Below are positions 56,528 through 64,000 of a stretch of DNA of 64,000 nt, piece after piece. The translations under genes were made by a program, and so were the position numbers. Below the pieces are notes generated by a model. It saw nothing but the letters and a program-made list of their open reading frames with translations, was not told the DNA's origin and searched no databases. This DNA comes from Plantibacter sp. PA-3-X8. GTDB lineage: Bacteria; Actinomycetota; Actinomycetes; Actinomycetales; Microbacteriaceae. Each line of letters opens with the position of its first letter. Position 1 is the first letter of the stretch. The stretch covers positions 2,604,001 to 2,668,000 of the forward strand of contig NZ_CP033107.1 of NCBI RefSeq assembly GCF_003856975.1, in the 5' to 3' direction.

Positions 56528-57654
56528 CAGGCTCGGCCGGCCCGGAGCCGGAGCAGCGCGCTCTCGATCGTCAGTCCCGGACCGAAGGCGAGGGCGCACA
56601 CCCGTTCATCGGCATCGGTCGGCGCGCCGTCGAGCAGGCGCTGGAGGATGAAGAGCACGGTCGCGCTCGACATGTTGCCGTACTCGCGGAGCACCGTGCG
56701 CGACGGAGCCAGCAGTTCGTCGTCGAGCCCGAATCCGCGCTGGACCCGGTCGAGGATGCTCCGGCCACCGGGATGGATCGCCCACCGGTCGATCGATGAG
56801 ACCGGGGCGTCGTCGGCTGCGGCGAGGAGTGGGCGGAGGGCGATCTCGAGGTGCTCGCCGATCAGCTTGGGCACCGCGCCGCTCAGGACCATCTCGAACC
56901 CGTGATCGCCGATCGTCCAGGCCATCTCCGTCTCGCCGTCCGGCACGAGCGCGGTGGACCAGCCGTCGAACTCGAGCGCGGGCGCGGAGGATCCGGTGTC
57001 CCGACCGGTCACGACGGCGGCCGCAGCACCGTCGGCGAACACCGAGGAACCGAGGATCACGTCGGGGTCGTCGGAGGAACGGAGGTGGATGGAGCAGAGC
57101 TCGATGCAGACCACGAGGACGACGGCGTCGGGGTCGGCTGTACAGAACGCCTCTGCGGCGCGAAGGGCGGGGAACGCGGCGAAACACCCCTGGAACCCCA
57201 GGTGGTAGCGCTCCGTGCCCGGGTCCAGCCCGAGGTCGCGCACGAGGAGGTATTCCGGGCCGGGCGCGAAGAACCCGGTGCAGGACGCGGTCACGACGTG
57301 GGTGACGTCCGCCGCCGACAGGCCGGGGGCGGCGTCCAGTGCCCGCCGTGCGGCCTCGAGGAGCAGCGGGGGAGCGTGCTCGATGTAGGCGTCGTTCCGC
57401 ACGCCGGTGGGCGGGGAGAGCACCTGCCGCTGCGCCGCGTCGTAGAAGGCGGCCGTGGTCGTCTCGACCTCATGGTCGAAGGCGTCGATGACGGTGTGCC
57501 TGGTGTCGATCGCGGACGCGTCGAAGGCGGCGCCGATGAGACGCTGGGCGAGCCGGGTCCGCCCGGGTTGGTCGCGGAACACATCCCTGATCTCGTCTTG
57601 ATGGAGGATGGTCTGAGGAACGGCCACGCCGATCGCCCTCACGGAGACGGTCAT
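56527..57654 (-). CDS. Type III polyketide synthase (alkylresorcinol/chalcone synthase family)
   Basis: Homodimeric ketosynthase of 375 residues that extends an acyl-CoA starter with malonyl-CoA and cyclises the chain. The catalytic triad is complete: Cys157 in LGFQGCFAAFPAL, His294 in WAIHPGG and Asn327 in YGNMSSAT. The gatekeeper stretch (IELCSIHLR) resembles bacterial alkylresorcinol or alkylpyrone synthases rather than plant chalcone synthases, so long acyl starters are likely. First gene of a three-gene operon with the methyltransferase and monooxygenase; a leaderless -10 box lies 5 nt before its ATG. Confidence 0.95.
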   Translation of the reverse strand: MTVSVRAIGVAVPQTILHQDEIRDVFRDQPGRTRLAQRLIGAAFDASAIDTRHTVIDAFDHEVETTTAAFYDAAQRQVLSPPTGVRNDAYIEHAPPLLLEAARRALDAAPGLSAADVTHVVTASCTGFFAPGPEYLLVRDLGLDPGTERYHLGFQGCFAAFPALRAAEAFCTADPDAVVLVVCIELCSIHLRSSDDPDVILGSSVFADGAAAAVVTGRDTGSSAPALEFDGWSTALVPDGETEMAWTIGDHGFEMVLSGAVPKLIGEHLEIALRPLLAAADDAPVSSIDRWAIHPGGRSILDRVQRGFGLDDELLAPSRTVLREYGNMSSATVLFILQRLLDGAPTDADERVCALAFGPGLTIESALLRLRAGRA

Positions 57655-57659
57655 GCTCC

Positions 57660-57665
57660 AGTGTA
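57660..57665 (-). promoter_or_regulatory. Leaderless -10 box of the type III PKS operon
   Basis: TACACT on the minus strand, 5 nt before the ATG at 57654; the intervening GGAGC would begin the mRNA. Confidence 0.45.
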
Positions 57666-57688
57666 CCGCCGTGGCTCGGGCTTCACCC

Positions 57689-57694
57689 TAAGCT
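57689..57694 (+). promoter_or_regulatory. Leaderless -10 box of the UbiA gene
   Basis: TAAGCT, 6 nt before the GTG at 57701. It lies 23 bp from the opposing PKS box, so the two -35 regions must overlap each other's promoters. Confidence 0.5.
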
Positions 57695-57700
57695 GAGGCG

Positions 57701-58567
57701 GTGTTCTCCATGGTCCGTCGTCTGTTCGCGTCCTCGCATCCCGGGCCGACCGTCGCGGTGACCGTTCTCGCGGTCGTGCTCGGATCGGCCGTCGGCCTGC
57801 CACCCCTCCGGACGGCCCTGCTCGGCGTGGTGGTGTTCGTCGGGCAACTCTCGATCGGCTGGTCCAACGACTGGCTCGACGCCAGGCGGGATCGTCGCTC
57901 GGGACGACAGGACAAGCCGGTCGCGCGCGGCGACCTCAGCGTCTCGGCAGTCCGGGCGGCGGCGCTGCTGGCCGGTGCGGCGAGCATTCCGCTCTCGGCA
58001 TCACTCGGCTGGGCGTCGGCGGCCTCGCACCTGCTGTTCCTCGTCTGCGGATGGGCCTACAACCTGGGTCTCAAGGCGACGGCCTGGTCGGTCGTCCCGT
58101 TCATCGTGGGGTTCGGCGCACTGCCCGCCGTGGTCACCTTCGCTGCCGTCCCGCCGATCGTGCCGGCCGCGTGGACGCTCGCCGTCGGTGGTCTGTTCGG
58201 TGTGGCGATCCACTTCACGAACGCCCTGCCCGATCTCGAGGACGACCTGCGGACCGGCGTCCGTGGTCTGCCGCACCGGCTCGGCGCGCGGACCGCCGGT
58301 CGGACGGCCTTCGTCGCCCTCGGCGTCTCAGGCGTGGTCGCCGTCCTCGGACAGAGTGGGATCTTCGTCGGCAGGCCGACCGCACCGCCGATCGTCGGGG
58401 TGCTGGGCGCCGTCGGTGTCCTCGCGCTCGTCGTATGGGGGCTCGTGCTCGTCGGAACCCGAGCGCCGGACCGTCTGCTGTTCCGGCTCATCATCGGGGC
58501 CGCCCTGCTCGTCACCGTGGTGCTGGCGGTGGCCGGGACGAATCTCGGTGCGGCCGAGGCCGGTTGA
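57701..58567 (+). CDS. UbiA family aromatic prenyltransferase
   Basis: Integral membrane prenyltransferase of 288 residues with eight to nine helices. The first metal/diphosphate motif is NDWLDARRD (Asn56, Asp57, Asp60, Asp64), and the second is the acidic DLEDD near residue 173 followed by TGVRGLPHRLG. It transfers an isoprenyl group to an aromatic or quinone acceptor. Together with the divergent PKS operon it suggests prenylation of the alkylated phenol, as AgqB does. Alternative: a menaquinone or other lipid-quinone enzyme. GTG start set by a leaderless -10 box. Confidence 0.9.
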   Translation: MFSMVRRLFASSHPGPTVAVTVLAVVLGSAVGLPPLRTALLGVVVFVGQLSIGWSNDWLDARRDRRSGRQDKPVARGDLSVSAVRAAALLAGAASIPLSASLGWASAASHLLFLVCGWAYNLGLKATAWSVVPFIVGFGALPAVVTFAAVPPIVPAAWTLAVGGLFGVAIHFTNALPDLEDDLRTGVRGLPHRLGARTAGRTAFVALGVSGVVAVLGQSGIFVGRPTAPPIVGVLGAVGVLALVVWGLVLVGTRAPDRLLFRLIIGAALLVTVVLAVAGTNLGAAEAG

Positions 58568-58576
58568 GACGGGGCG

Positions 58577-59746
58577 TCAGTACCAGTTGGTCGCTTCCGA
58601 GTGCGCCCACGCGCCGCAGGGGGAGCCGTACCGGCTGTCGATGTAGTTCAGGCCCCAGTTGATCTGCGTCGCCGCATTGGTGCGCCAGTCGTCGCCGGAG
58701 CTGGCCATCTTGCTCCCGGGCAGGGACTGCGGGATGCCGTAGGCGCCGCTGGACTCGTTGTAGGCGTTGACGCGCCAGCTCGACTCCCGGGTCCAGAGCT
58801 GCAGCAGGCACTGGAATTCTCCGCTGCCCCAGCCGTAGGCGCCGATGGCGGACTGCGCGTACGCCTTCGCGCCCGCCGGGTCGGCTGCGAGGTCCGGTGG
58901 CGGCGCGCTCGTGGATCCCTCGCCACCGGTGGCCTCGTTGCGTCGCTGCTCTTCTGCGGCGATCGCCTCCTGGCTCTGCGCGTAGGCCTGTTCGACCGCC
59001 GCGGTGGTGTTCTTGAGGACGGCGAGCTGCTGGTACAACCGGTCGCGGTTGGCCTGCTGCTCGGCGACCGCCGCATCGGCGGCGTCGCTCGCAGACTGCG
59101 CCGTCTCGTAGCTGGCGTCCGCCGCCTCCGAGAGTCGCTGACGTTCGGTCTCGGCCGCAGTCGCCTGCTCGGCGAGCGCGGTCGCCGTGTTGCTCGCGGC
59201 GGTCGCGGACGCGAGGTCTTGAGCCGAGGTCTCGCTCAGCTTGCTGATCGCGCTGAGCTTGGAGAGGAGGTCGTCGTCGGCCGCGCCGGAGAGGACGAGG
59301 GAGAGCGTCGGGTCGACACCGCCGGTGCGGGTCATCTGGGCGATGACCGCTCCGGCCTGACGCTTGCTCGATGCCGCTGCCGAAGCTGCTGCGGTCGCCT
59401 GCGCACTGATCGTGTCGGCGACGGCGGCCTGCGCGTCGAACGCCGCCTTGGCCTCACCTGCCGCCGCACCCTGGCGGACGGCTTCATCGCCGAGCCGGGC
59501 GGATTCGTCGCGCAGTCCGTCGAGGAGGGACACGATCCGGTCGGCTTCGGCCTGCGCGGTCGATTCGTTCGCCTTGGCCGCCTGGACGTCGTCCCAGCTC
59601 GGGTAGTCGGCGGTCCGGAACGAGGTGGGGGTCACGGCGGCCGCCGGGCTTGCGACCGACACCGCGATGACGAGCGCGGCGCCGAGGGCGGCGGCTCGCG
59701 AGACGCCCCTCGAGCGGGGCGAGAGGGCTGTCAGCGGCTTGCGCAT
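58577..59746 (-). CDS. Secreted coiled-coil protein with C-terminal transglycosylase-like domain
   Basis: 389-residue exported protein. A signal peptide (basic start, hydrophobic core, ASPAAA cleavage near 37) is followed by about 220 alanine-rich residues of coiled coil (EQATAAETERQRLSEAADAS), as in PcsB/RipA-type wall hydrolase partners. The last about 75 residues have the lysozyme-like pattern WTRESSWRVNAYNESSGAYG with a catalytic-type glutamate, and end in WAHSEATNWY, as in aggregation-promoting-factor C-domains. It likely acts on peptidoglycan at the surface. The ATG at 59746 begins the signal peptide. Confidence 0.88.
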   Translation of the reverse strand: MRKPLTALSPRSRGVSRAAALGAALVIAVSVASPAAAVTPTSFRTADYPSWDDVQAAKANESTAQAEADRIVSLLDGLRDESARLGDEAVRQGAAAGEAKAAFDAQAAVADTISAQATAAASAAASSKRQAGAVIAQMTRTGGVDPTLSLVLSGAADDDLLSKLSAISKLSETSAQDLASATAASNTATALAEQATAAETERQRLSEAADASYETAQSASDAADAAVAEQQANRDRLYQQLAVLKNTTAAVEQAYAQSQEAIAAEEQRRNEATGGEGSTSAPPPDLAADPAGAKAYAQSAIGAYGWGSGEFQCLLQLWTRESSWRVNAYNESSGAYGIPQSLPGSKMASSGDDWRTNAATQINWGLNYIDSRYGSPCGAWAHSEATNWY

Positions 59747-59850
59747 GCGTCCATCCTGGCGGTCACCCACGCAAGTGTAGCCGCCGATGTCACATTCGTC
59801 ACTCCTGCCACACCGGGAGCGACGCCCAGCCTGCGTGGAAGATCCGAGCC

Positions 59851-59856
59851 TAGAGT
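59851..59856 (+). promoter_or_regulatory. Leaderless -10 box of the GH3 lipoprotein gene
   Basis: TAGAGT, 6 nt before the GTG at 59863, which fixes the start directly before the twin-arginine signal. Confidence 0.5.
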
Positions 59857-59862
59857 GGGCCG

Positions 59863-61035
59863 GTGCAGCTGGGACGACGAGGGTTTCTCGCAATCGGCGC
59901 CTCGATGGCGGCGGGTGCCGTCCTCGGCCTGTCCGGGTGCACGGAGCCCGGATCCCCGAAGCCGTCGAGCCGTCCCACCAGCACGACTCCGGCTGTCGCC
60001 GACCAGCGTGCGGCCGCTGAACTCGCCGCGATGACCCTCGAGCAGCGGATCGCATCCATGTTGATGCTCCATGCCCCGGGCACCGACCCGGGCACGCTCC
60101 GGGCGTTCGTCGAGCGGTATCAGCCGGGCGGGTTCATCATCATGGGCGACAACGTGCCGGGTCTCGCGGGGCTGCCCGCGGTGACGAGCGCCCTCAGCCC
60201 CGACCCGACCATGCCGCTGCTCATCGGCATCGACCAGGAGGGCGGCGATGTCCGGCGCATCGACGAGGACGTCTTCGCCGCTGCCGACACCCTGAAGTCG
60301 CAACCGGCCGCTGCGAGCGAGGAGGCGTTCCGCCAACGCGCTGTGATGCTCGCCGGTGCCGGCTGCACCGTGAACTTCGGCATCGTCGCGGACGAGACCG
60401 CCGATCCGAGCTCCTTCATCTACGACCGTGCCCTCGGGACGACGCCGGACGCCTCGGCGGAGCGGGTTGCCGCGGCCGTCCGTGGTGAGCGGGGTGCGGT
60501 GCTCAGCACGCTGAAACACTTCCCCGGCCATGGCCAGGCGCCGGGAGACTCGCACTCGACGGTCCCGACGACCGCCATCGGTGCCGCGGACTGGGCTGCG
60601 ACCGATGCCCTGCCGTTCGTCGCCGGTATCGACGCCGGGGCCGAGGTCGTGATGTTCGGCCATCTGGTCTACTCGGCGGTCGACGCCGTACCGGCGACGC
60701 TCTCGGCGGCCTGGCACGAGCGCCTCCGGAACGACCTCGGCTTCACCGGTGTCACGATCACCGACGACATGCTCATGCTGCAGCACACGGGTCTGCCGGA
60801 GTACCAGAACCCCTCGGAGAACGCGATCCGCGCCGTGGCCGCCGGCAACACGATGCTGCTCTACGTCCTCGGGGCGGAGCCGTCGTCGACCGGTGTCGAT
60901 CCGGCCGTGCTCGTCGCCGACATCGCCGCCGCGGTCAGGTCCGGGAGGATTCCGGAGTCGACGGTCGCCGACGCGGCGCACCGACTGCTGCGCGTCCGGC
61001 TCGGCCTGCCGTCGCTCCGGCCGATGTCGCGCTGA
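59863..61035 (+). CDS. GH3 family beta-N-acetylhexosaminidase-like lipoprotein (NagZ type)
   Basis: Exported glycosidase of 390 residues. The N-terminus has a twin-arginine pattern (GRRGFLAIG) and a lipobox LSGC with Cys26 as lipid site, so Tat export and membrane anchoring are predicted. The GH3 domain shows IDQEGGDVRRI, the NagZ signature KHFPGHGQAPGDSH with the catalytic His, and the nucleophile aspartate in ITDDMLML. NagZ enzymes remove N-acetylglucosamine from wall fragments; the outside location fits Gram-positive wall turnover. Confidence 0.93.
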   Translation: MQLGRRGFLAIGASMAAGAVLGLSGCTEPGSPKPSSRPTSTTPAVADQRAAAELAAMTLEQRIASMLMLHAPGTDPGTLRAFVERYQPGGFIIMGDNVPGLAGLPAVTSALSPDPTMPLLIGIDQEGGDVRRIDEDVFAAADTLKSQPAAASEEAFRQRAVMLAGAGCTVNFGIVADETADPSSFIYDRALGTTPDASAERVAAAVRGERGAVLSTLKHFPGHGQAPGDSHSTVPTTAIGAADWAATDALPFVAGIDAGAEVVMFGHLVYSAVDAVPATLSAAWHERLRNDLGFTGVTITDDMLMLQHTGLPEYQNPSENAIRAVAAGNTMLLYVLGAEPSSTGVDPAVLVADIAAAVRSGRIPESTVADAAHRLLRVRLGLPSLRPMSR

Positions 61036-61140
61036 TGTCGGTGAGGAGAATTTCTCGGGGATGCGGGAATAGCTCCCAGGTCCGTGCGTTTGAATAGAAC
61101 GTGGCGCGAGCGCGCCGCACATCGACGCAAGGAGTACCGC

Positions 61141-61695
61141 ATGACCGACACCCTGACGATTCCCGGCTACAAGGTTGGCACCTGGGAGGTCGACGCCACG
61201 CACAGCGAGGTCGGCTTCAGCATCCGCCACATCATGGTCTCGAAGGTCAAGGGCAAGTTCGAGCGCTTCAACGCGACGTTCGTCACGCCGGAGAACCCCC
61301 TCGAGACGAAGATCACCGCGTCCGCCGAGGTCGCATCGATCAACACGAACCAGGCCGACCGCGACGGTCACCTCCGCACCGGCGACTTCTTCGACGCCGA
61401 GACCTACCCGACGATCGACTTCGTCTCGACCGGCGCCCGCGCCAAGGGCGACGACTTCCTGGTGGACGGCGACCTCACGATCAAGGGCGTGACCAAGCCC
61501 GTCACCTTCACCGTCGAGTTCGGCGGCTTCGCGACCGACCCCTACGGCAACTACAAGTTCGGCGCCACGGCGACCACCGAGATCAACCGCGAGGACTTCG
61601 GCCTGACCTACAACGCGGCGCTCGAGACCGGCGGCGTGCTGCTCGGCAACGACGTCACGATCACCATCGAACTGCAGGCCGCGCACCAGGCGTAG
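61141..61695 (+). CDS. YceI family protein
   Basis: 184-residue lipocalin-like beta-barrel that in relatives binds isoprenoid (polyprenyl) lipids. The YceI pattern is present: WEVDATHSEVGFSIRHIMVS, then FDAETYPTIDFVSTG and LTIKGVTKPVTF. No signal peptide is seen, so it is probably cytoplasmic, unlike the periplasmic E. coli protein. The ATG at 61141 has AAGGAG 6 nt upstream; an open frame above has no support. Polyprenyl binding may relate to the UbiA gene 2.5 kb away, but this is speculation. Confidence 0.93.
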   Translation: MTDTLTIPGYKVGTWEVDATHSEVGFSIRHIMVSKVKGKFERFNATFVTPENPLETKITASAEVASINTNQADRDGHLRTGDFFDAETYPTIDFVSTGARAKGDDFLVDGDLTIKGVTKPVTFTVEFGGFATDPYGNYKFGATATTEINREDFGLTYNAALETGGVLLGNDVTITIELQAAHQA

Positions 61696-61706
61696 CCCCA
61701 GGACGT

Positions 61707-61743
61707 CGAAGGGCCGGTGGAGCATCGCTCCACCGGCCCTTCG
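61707..61743. terminator. Shared terminator of yceI and the FUSC gene
   Basis: A perfect 17-bp stem (61707-61723 with 61727-61743) with loop ATC between convergent genes. Confidence 0.88.
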
Positions 61744-61757
61744 TGTATCCGGCCGGC

Positions 61758-62798
61758 TCAGGTCGGCTCGCCGACGATCTCGTCGCGCACGCGACGGAGG
61801 TCCTCCATGAGTGATCCGATGAGGATCCAGTGCTGGGGGTGCGGGCGGGCGATCACGAGGGGAGCGGTCAGCGCCGGGATCTCCGCGGTCTCGGTCGGCG
61901 GCTCGTCGGACGCGGCACGACCGTTCACCAGCAGCCTGAGATCGTGGGCCGCCCGCGTCAGTTCGACGGCGATGTCCGCCACCGTCGGCTCCTCATGCAG
62001 GGTCGGGTCGTCGTGATCGTGCACCGAGCGCGCCATGCCCAGCGTCCTCGTGACGACCGGCTCCAGTCGACGCAGCAGCAGGCGCTGACGGTCGAGCTCG
62101 TCACGGTGCCTCGATCGACGAGGGTTGAGCAGCAGGCTGTCATCACCTTCCTTCACCGCGGCGATCGCCCGGTCTCGCAGGGGCTTCAACGCCCGGGCCT
62201 CCTGGAGCAGCGCCACCAGCTCCGCGTCCGTGTTCGCACGCGTGAGTGAGGTGGCGAGATGGTCCAGGGTGTCGGCGCACGCGAGCGCGAGGGTGGTCAC
62301 CGCCTCCTTCGCGGGAGCGAGGAGGACCGGTGCGACGAGGACGACGTTGACGAGGAGTCCGATGCCCGCGCCGAGCACGGTCTCGACGATCCGCGCGACC
62401 GCGTAGTCCGGGGTCGCAGCGCCGATCGACAGCACCAGCATCGCGCTGATCGGGATCTGGTTGGCGGATCCGGGCCCGAGGCGGAGGACCCATCCGAGCA
62501 GGATGGAGATGACGATGGCCAGGAGCACGATCCAGGCGGAGTGTCCGAAGACGATCCCGATGGCCGTCGCGAGGATGACGCCCGTGATGACCCCGAGGCT
62601 GCGCTCGAGCGCCTTCCCGAACGACTGGTTGACGCTCGGCTGCACCACGAGGATCGCCGCGATGGCGGCGAAGACCGGGAGCTGGCCCGGGATGATCGTG
62701 ATCGCGACGATCCAGGACGCGACGGCGGCCAGCGCCGTCTTCAGCACCTGGAGCAGAGGCAGCCGCGATCTGATGCGCAGGACGGGGACGACGGACAT
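61758..62798 (-). CDS. FUSC/aromatic acid exporter-like membrane protein
   Basis: 346 residues with six hydrophobic segments in the first 170 (for example WIVAITIIPGQLPVFAAIAA and VLSIGAATPDYAVARIVETV), followed by a cytoplasmic helical domain rich in Arg and Asp. This half-length layout fits FUSC family proteins such as the N-terminal half of AaeB-type pumps. The motif QPSVNQSFGKALERSLGVITG resembles the family core. Substrate unknown. It starts 8 bp after the phosphatase gene stop, so the two form an operon. Confidence 0.85.
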   Translation of the reverse strand: MSVVPVLRIRSRLPLLQVLKTALAAVASWIVAITIIPGQLPVFAAIAAILVVQPSVNQSFGKALERSLGVITGVILATAIGIVFGHSAWIVLLAIVISILLGWVLRLGPGSANQIPISAMLVLSIGAATPDYAVARIVETVLGAGIGLLVNVVLVAPVLLAPAKEAVTTLALACADTLDHLATSLTRANTDAELVALLQEARALKPLRDRAIAAVKEGDDSLLLNPRRSRHRDELDRQRLLLRRLEPVVTRTLGMARSVHDHDDPTLHEEPTVADIAVELTRAAHDLRLLVNGRAASDEPPTETAEIPALTAPLVIARPHPQHWILIGSLMEDLRRVRDEIVGEPT

Positions 62799-62806
62799 CG
62801 GTGCCG

Positions 62807-63844
62807 TCAGAGCTTGTCGTGGAGCTGGTCGAGCAGTTCTGCGCCGTTCCCCGCGTAGACCCAGGGGGCGCCCTCGTGCTGGGCACCGACCTTCGAGCGC
62901 CCACCGGCGAGGACCGCCTCACCGGGGGAGAGCTGACGGATCGCCACGGCGGCGACGCGGTCGGGGTGGCGTTCCTCGAAGCTCCGGTAGAGGGCTTCGT
63001 CGTGCTGTCCGTCGTCGCCGACGAGCAGCCACCGCAGACGCGGGAAGTCCTCGGCGAACCGGTCGAGGTTGTTGCGCTTGTGCTCGCGACCGCTGCGGAA
63101 GAAGCGGTCGTGCGTCGGACCCCAGTCGGTGAGGAGGAGGGCGCCGGCGGGGTAGAGGTTGCGCGAGAGGAACCGGGTCAGCGTCGGGGCGACGTTCCAG
63201 GCGCCGGTGGAGAGGTAGATGATCGGGGAGCCCGGGTGTTCGCGGGCCGTGCGCTCGAGGAAGACCGCCATGCCGGGCACCGGTGTCCTGGCGTGCTCGT
63301 CGAGGACGAAGGTGTTCCAGGCCGCGACGAGTGGGCGGGGGAGCGCCGTCACCATCACGGTGTCGTCGATGTCGGACACGATGCCGAACTCGATGTCGTC
63401 GGCGACGATGAAGACCGGCGCTTCGACCGGGTCGCTGCCCTCCGAACTCAGGCGGAGGGTGTGCCAGCCGGGGGTGAGTGACACCTGGACCACCGCGTCG
63501 ACCACTCCGCCCCGGTCGCCCGTGACCGTGTGACGCTGTCCGTCGACCTCCACCTCGACCGTCGGGTCGGCGATGCTCAGCGCGAAGAAGCTCTTCCAGC
63601 CGCGCACCTTCTGCTGCGGTTGGACGGTGGTCTTGCCCGGTTCCGCCAGGACGACCCTGGCCAGGACACGGATCCAGGACGTCGATCCGTAGCCGGTGAA
63701 GGGGATGACCGCCGCCTCGCGCCCGTGCCGCCTCGCACGACGCTGGCGGCGCAACTGGACGGCGTCCTCCATCCGTGCGGCGAAGTGCCGGATCTGCTCG
63801 GCGGCGTCGGAGGAGGCCGTTGGACGATCGTCGGATGCCTTCAC
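62807..63844 (-). CDS. App1-type phosphatase domain protein (DUF2183)
   Basis: 345-residue protein. A basic N-terminal region (RRQRRARRHGREA) leads to a beta-rich domain (about 45-150) and then the HAD-like App1 catalytic domain with DxDxT in VSDIDDTVMVT (near residue 160) and later YLSTGAWN and LLVGDDGQHDE. Yeast App1 is a phosphatidate phosphatase; bacterial relatives are uncharacterised. No signal peptide or membrane segment is seen. GTG start at 63844. It is first in a two-gene unit with the FUSC-type protein. Confidence 0.9.
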   Translation of the reverse strand: MKASDDRPTASSDAAEQIRHFAARMEDAVQLRRQRRARRHGREAAVIPFTGYGSTSWIRVLARVVLAEPGKTTVQPQQKVRGWKSFFALSIADPTVEVEVDGQRHTVTGDRGGVVDAVVQVSLTPGWHTLRLSSEGSDPVEAPVFIVADDIEFGIVSDIDDTVMVTALPRPLVAAWNTFVLDEHARTPVPGMAVFLERTAREHPGSPIIYLSTGAWNVAPTLTRFLSRNLYPAGALLLTDWGPTHDRFFRSGREHKRNNLDRFAEDFPRLRWLLVGDDGQHDEALYRSFEERHPDRVAAVAIRQLSPGEAVLAGGRSKVGAQHEGAPWVYAGNGAELLDQLHDKL

Positions 63845-63905
63845 GCGTTCAGTCTGTCATGCCGGTGCGTCCGGCCCGCCGTCTCGCGGCGATGACGGTC
63901 GTCTG

Positions 63906-64000
63906 CTACTGGGGCGTCGAGCCGTCGTCGGGTGGTGTCGCGTCCTCCTGGGCCAGCATGTGTCGCTCCTCGCTCCGCTGGAGGAGTCGCTTCACGACGA
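63906..64000 (-). CDS. 3' end of an unrecognised gene, cut by the window edge
   Basis: A minus-strand frame is open from the window edge to a TAG at 63906-63908 and gives 31 residues with an acidic, proline-rich tail (EDATPPDDGSTPQ). The codons are GC-biased at third positions as in its neighbours. It would be upstream of the App1 gene in the same direction. Too short to identify. Confidence 0.5.
   Translation of the reverse strand, partial: VVKRLLQRSEERHMLAQEDATPPDDGSTPQ

Overview
The window is a contiguous piece of high-GC actinobacterial chromosome, almost fully coding, with no insertion sequence, phage gene or CRISPR array that I can see. The gene set points to Microbacteriaceae or a close relative: paired clpP1-clpP2 upstream of clpX, an Rne/Rng ribonuclease with long tails on both sides, a Rv2466c-type mycothiol-linked DsbA protein, a GlbO-type truncated haemoglobin, an ileS gene behind an actinobacterial T-box, many GTG starts, and many genes whose -10 box lies so close to the start codon that the mRNA should be leaderless. 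Family assignment is inference; no 16S rRNA gene is present.

Layout. 1-5.5 kb: end of an unknown gene, an FAD dehydrogenase, a MscS channel translationally coupled to a truncated haemoglobin, and a NarL-type two-component system. 5.7-16 kb: aminopeptidase N, a mycothiol-type DsbA protein, rpiB, a Fpg/Nei glycosylase, an amidohydrolase, a second NarL-type two-component system, dps and a gamma-class carbonic anhydrase. 16-21.4 kb: tRNA-Gly, tRNA-Pro and the proteostasis block tig, TPR protein, clpP1, clpP2, clpX. 21.4-29.1 kb: M3 peptidase, an 84-residue protein, GNAT acetyltransferase and valS in one overlapping operon, then a divergent membrane acyltransferase. 29.1-35.1 kb: a peptide/nickel-type ABC importer in four overlapping genes, divergent from a TetR regulator. 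35.1-41.6 kb: T-box, ileS, folC, a small membrane protein and ndk, then a VKOR protein. 41.9-52.1 kb: rne, DUF4031 gene, rplU-rpmA-obgE-proB, proA, a 69-residue membrane protein, nadD, a coiled-coil tail-anchored protein, rsfS and tRNA-Ala. 52.1-58.6 kb: aldo/keto reductase, DHA2 exporter and a type III polyketide synthase cluster. 58.6-64 kb: a secreted coiled-coil/transglycosylase-like protein, a Tat-type GH3 lipoprotein, a YceI protein, and an App1-type phosphatase with a FUSC-type membrane protein.

Most genes are housekeeping. The accessory parts are the ABC importer with its TetR gene and a 27-bp palindrome downstream of its promoter, and the four-gene cluster at 54.7-58.6 kb (FAD monooxygenase, methyltransferase, type III PKS, divergent UbiA prenyltransferase). 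That set matches the composition of the alkyl-O-dihydrogeranyl-methoxyhydroquinone (agq) cluster known from Actinoplanes and predicts a prenylated, O-methylated phenolic lipid.

Control elements visible in the DNA are the ileS T-box, a structured rplU leader behind a near-consensus promoter, a structured rne leader, nine strong hairpin terminators (several shared by convergent genes), and about a dozen leaderless promoters including a head-to-head pair in the polyketide cluster.
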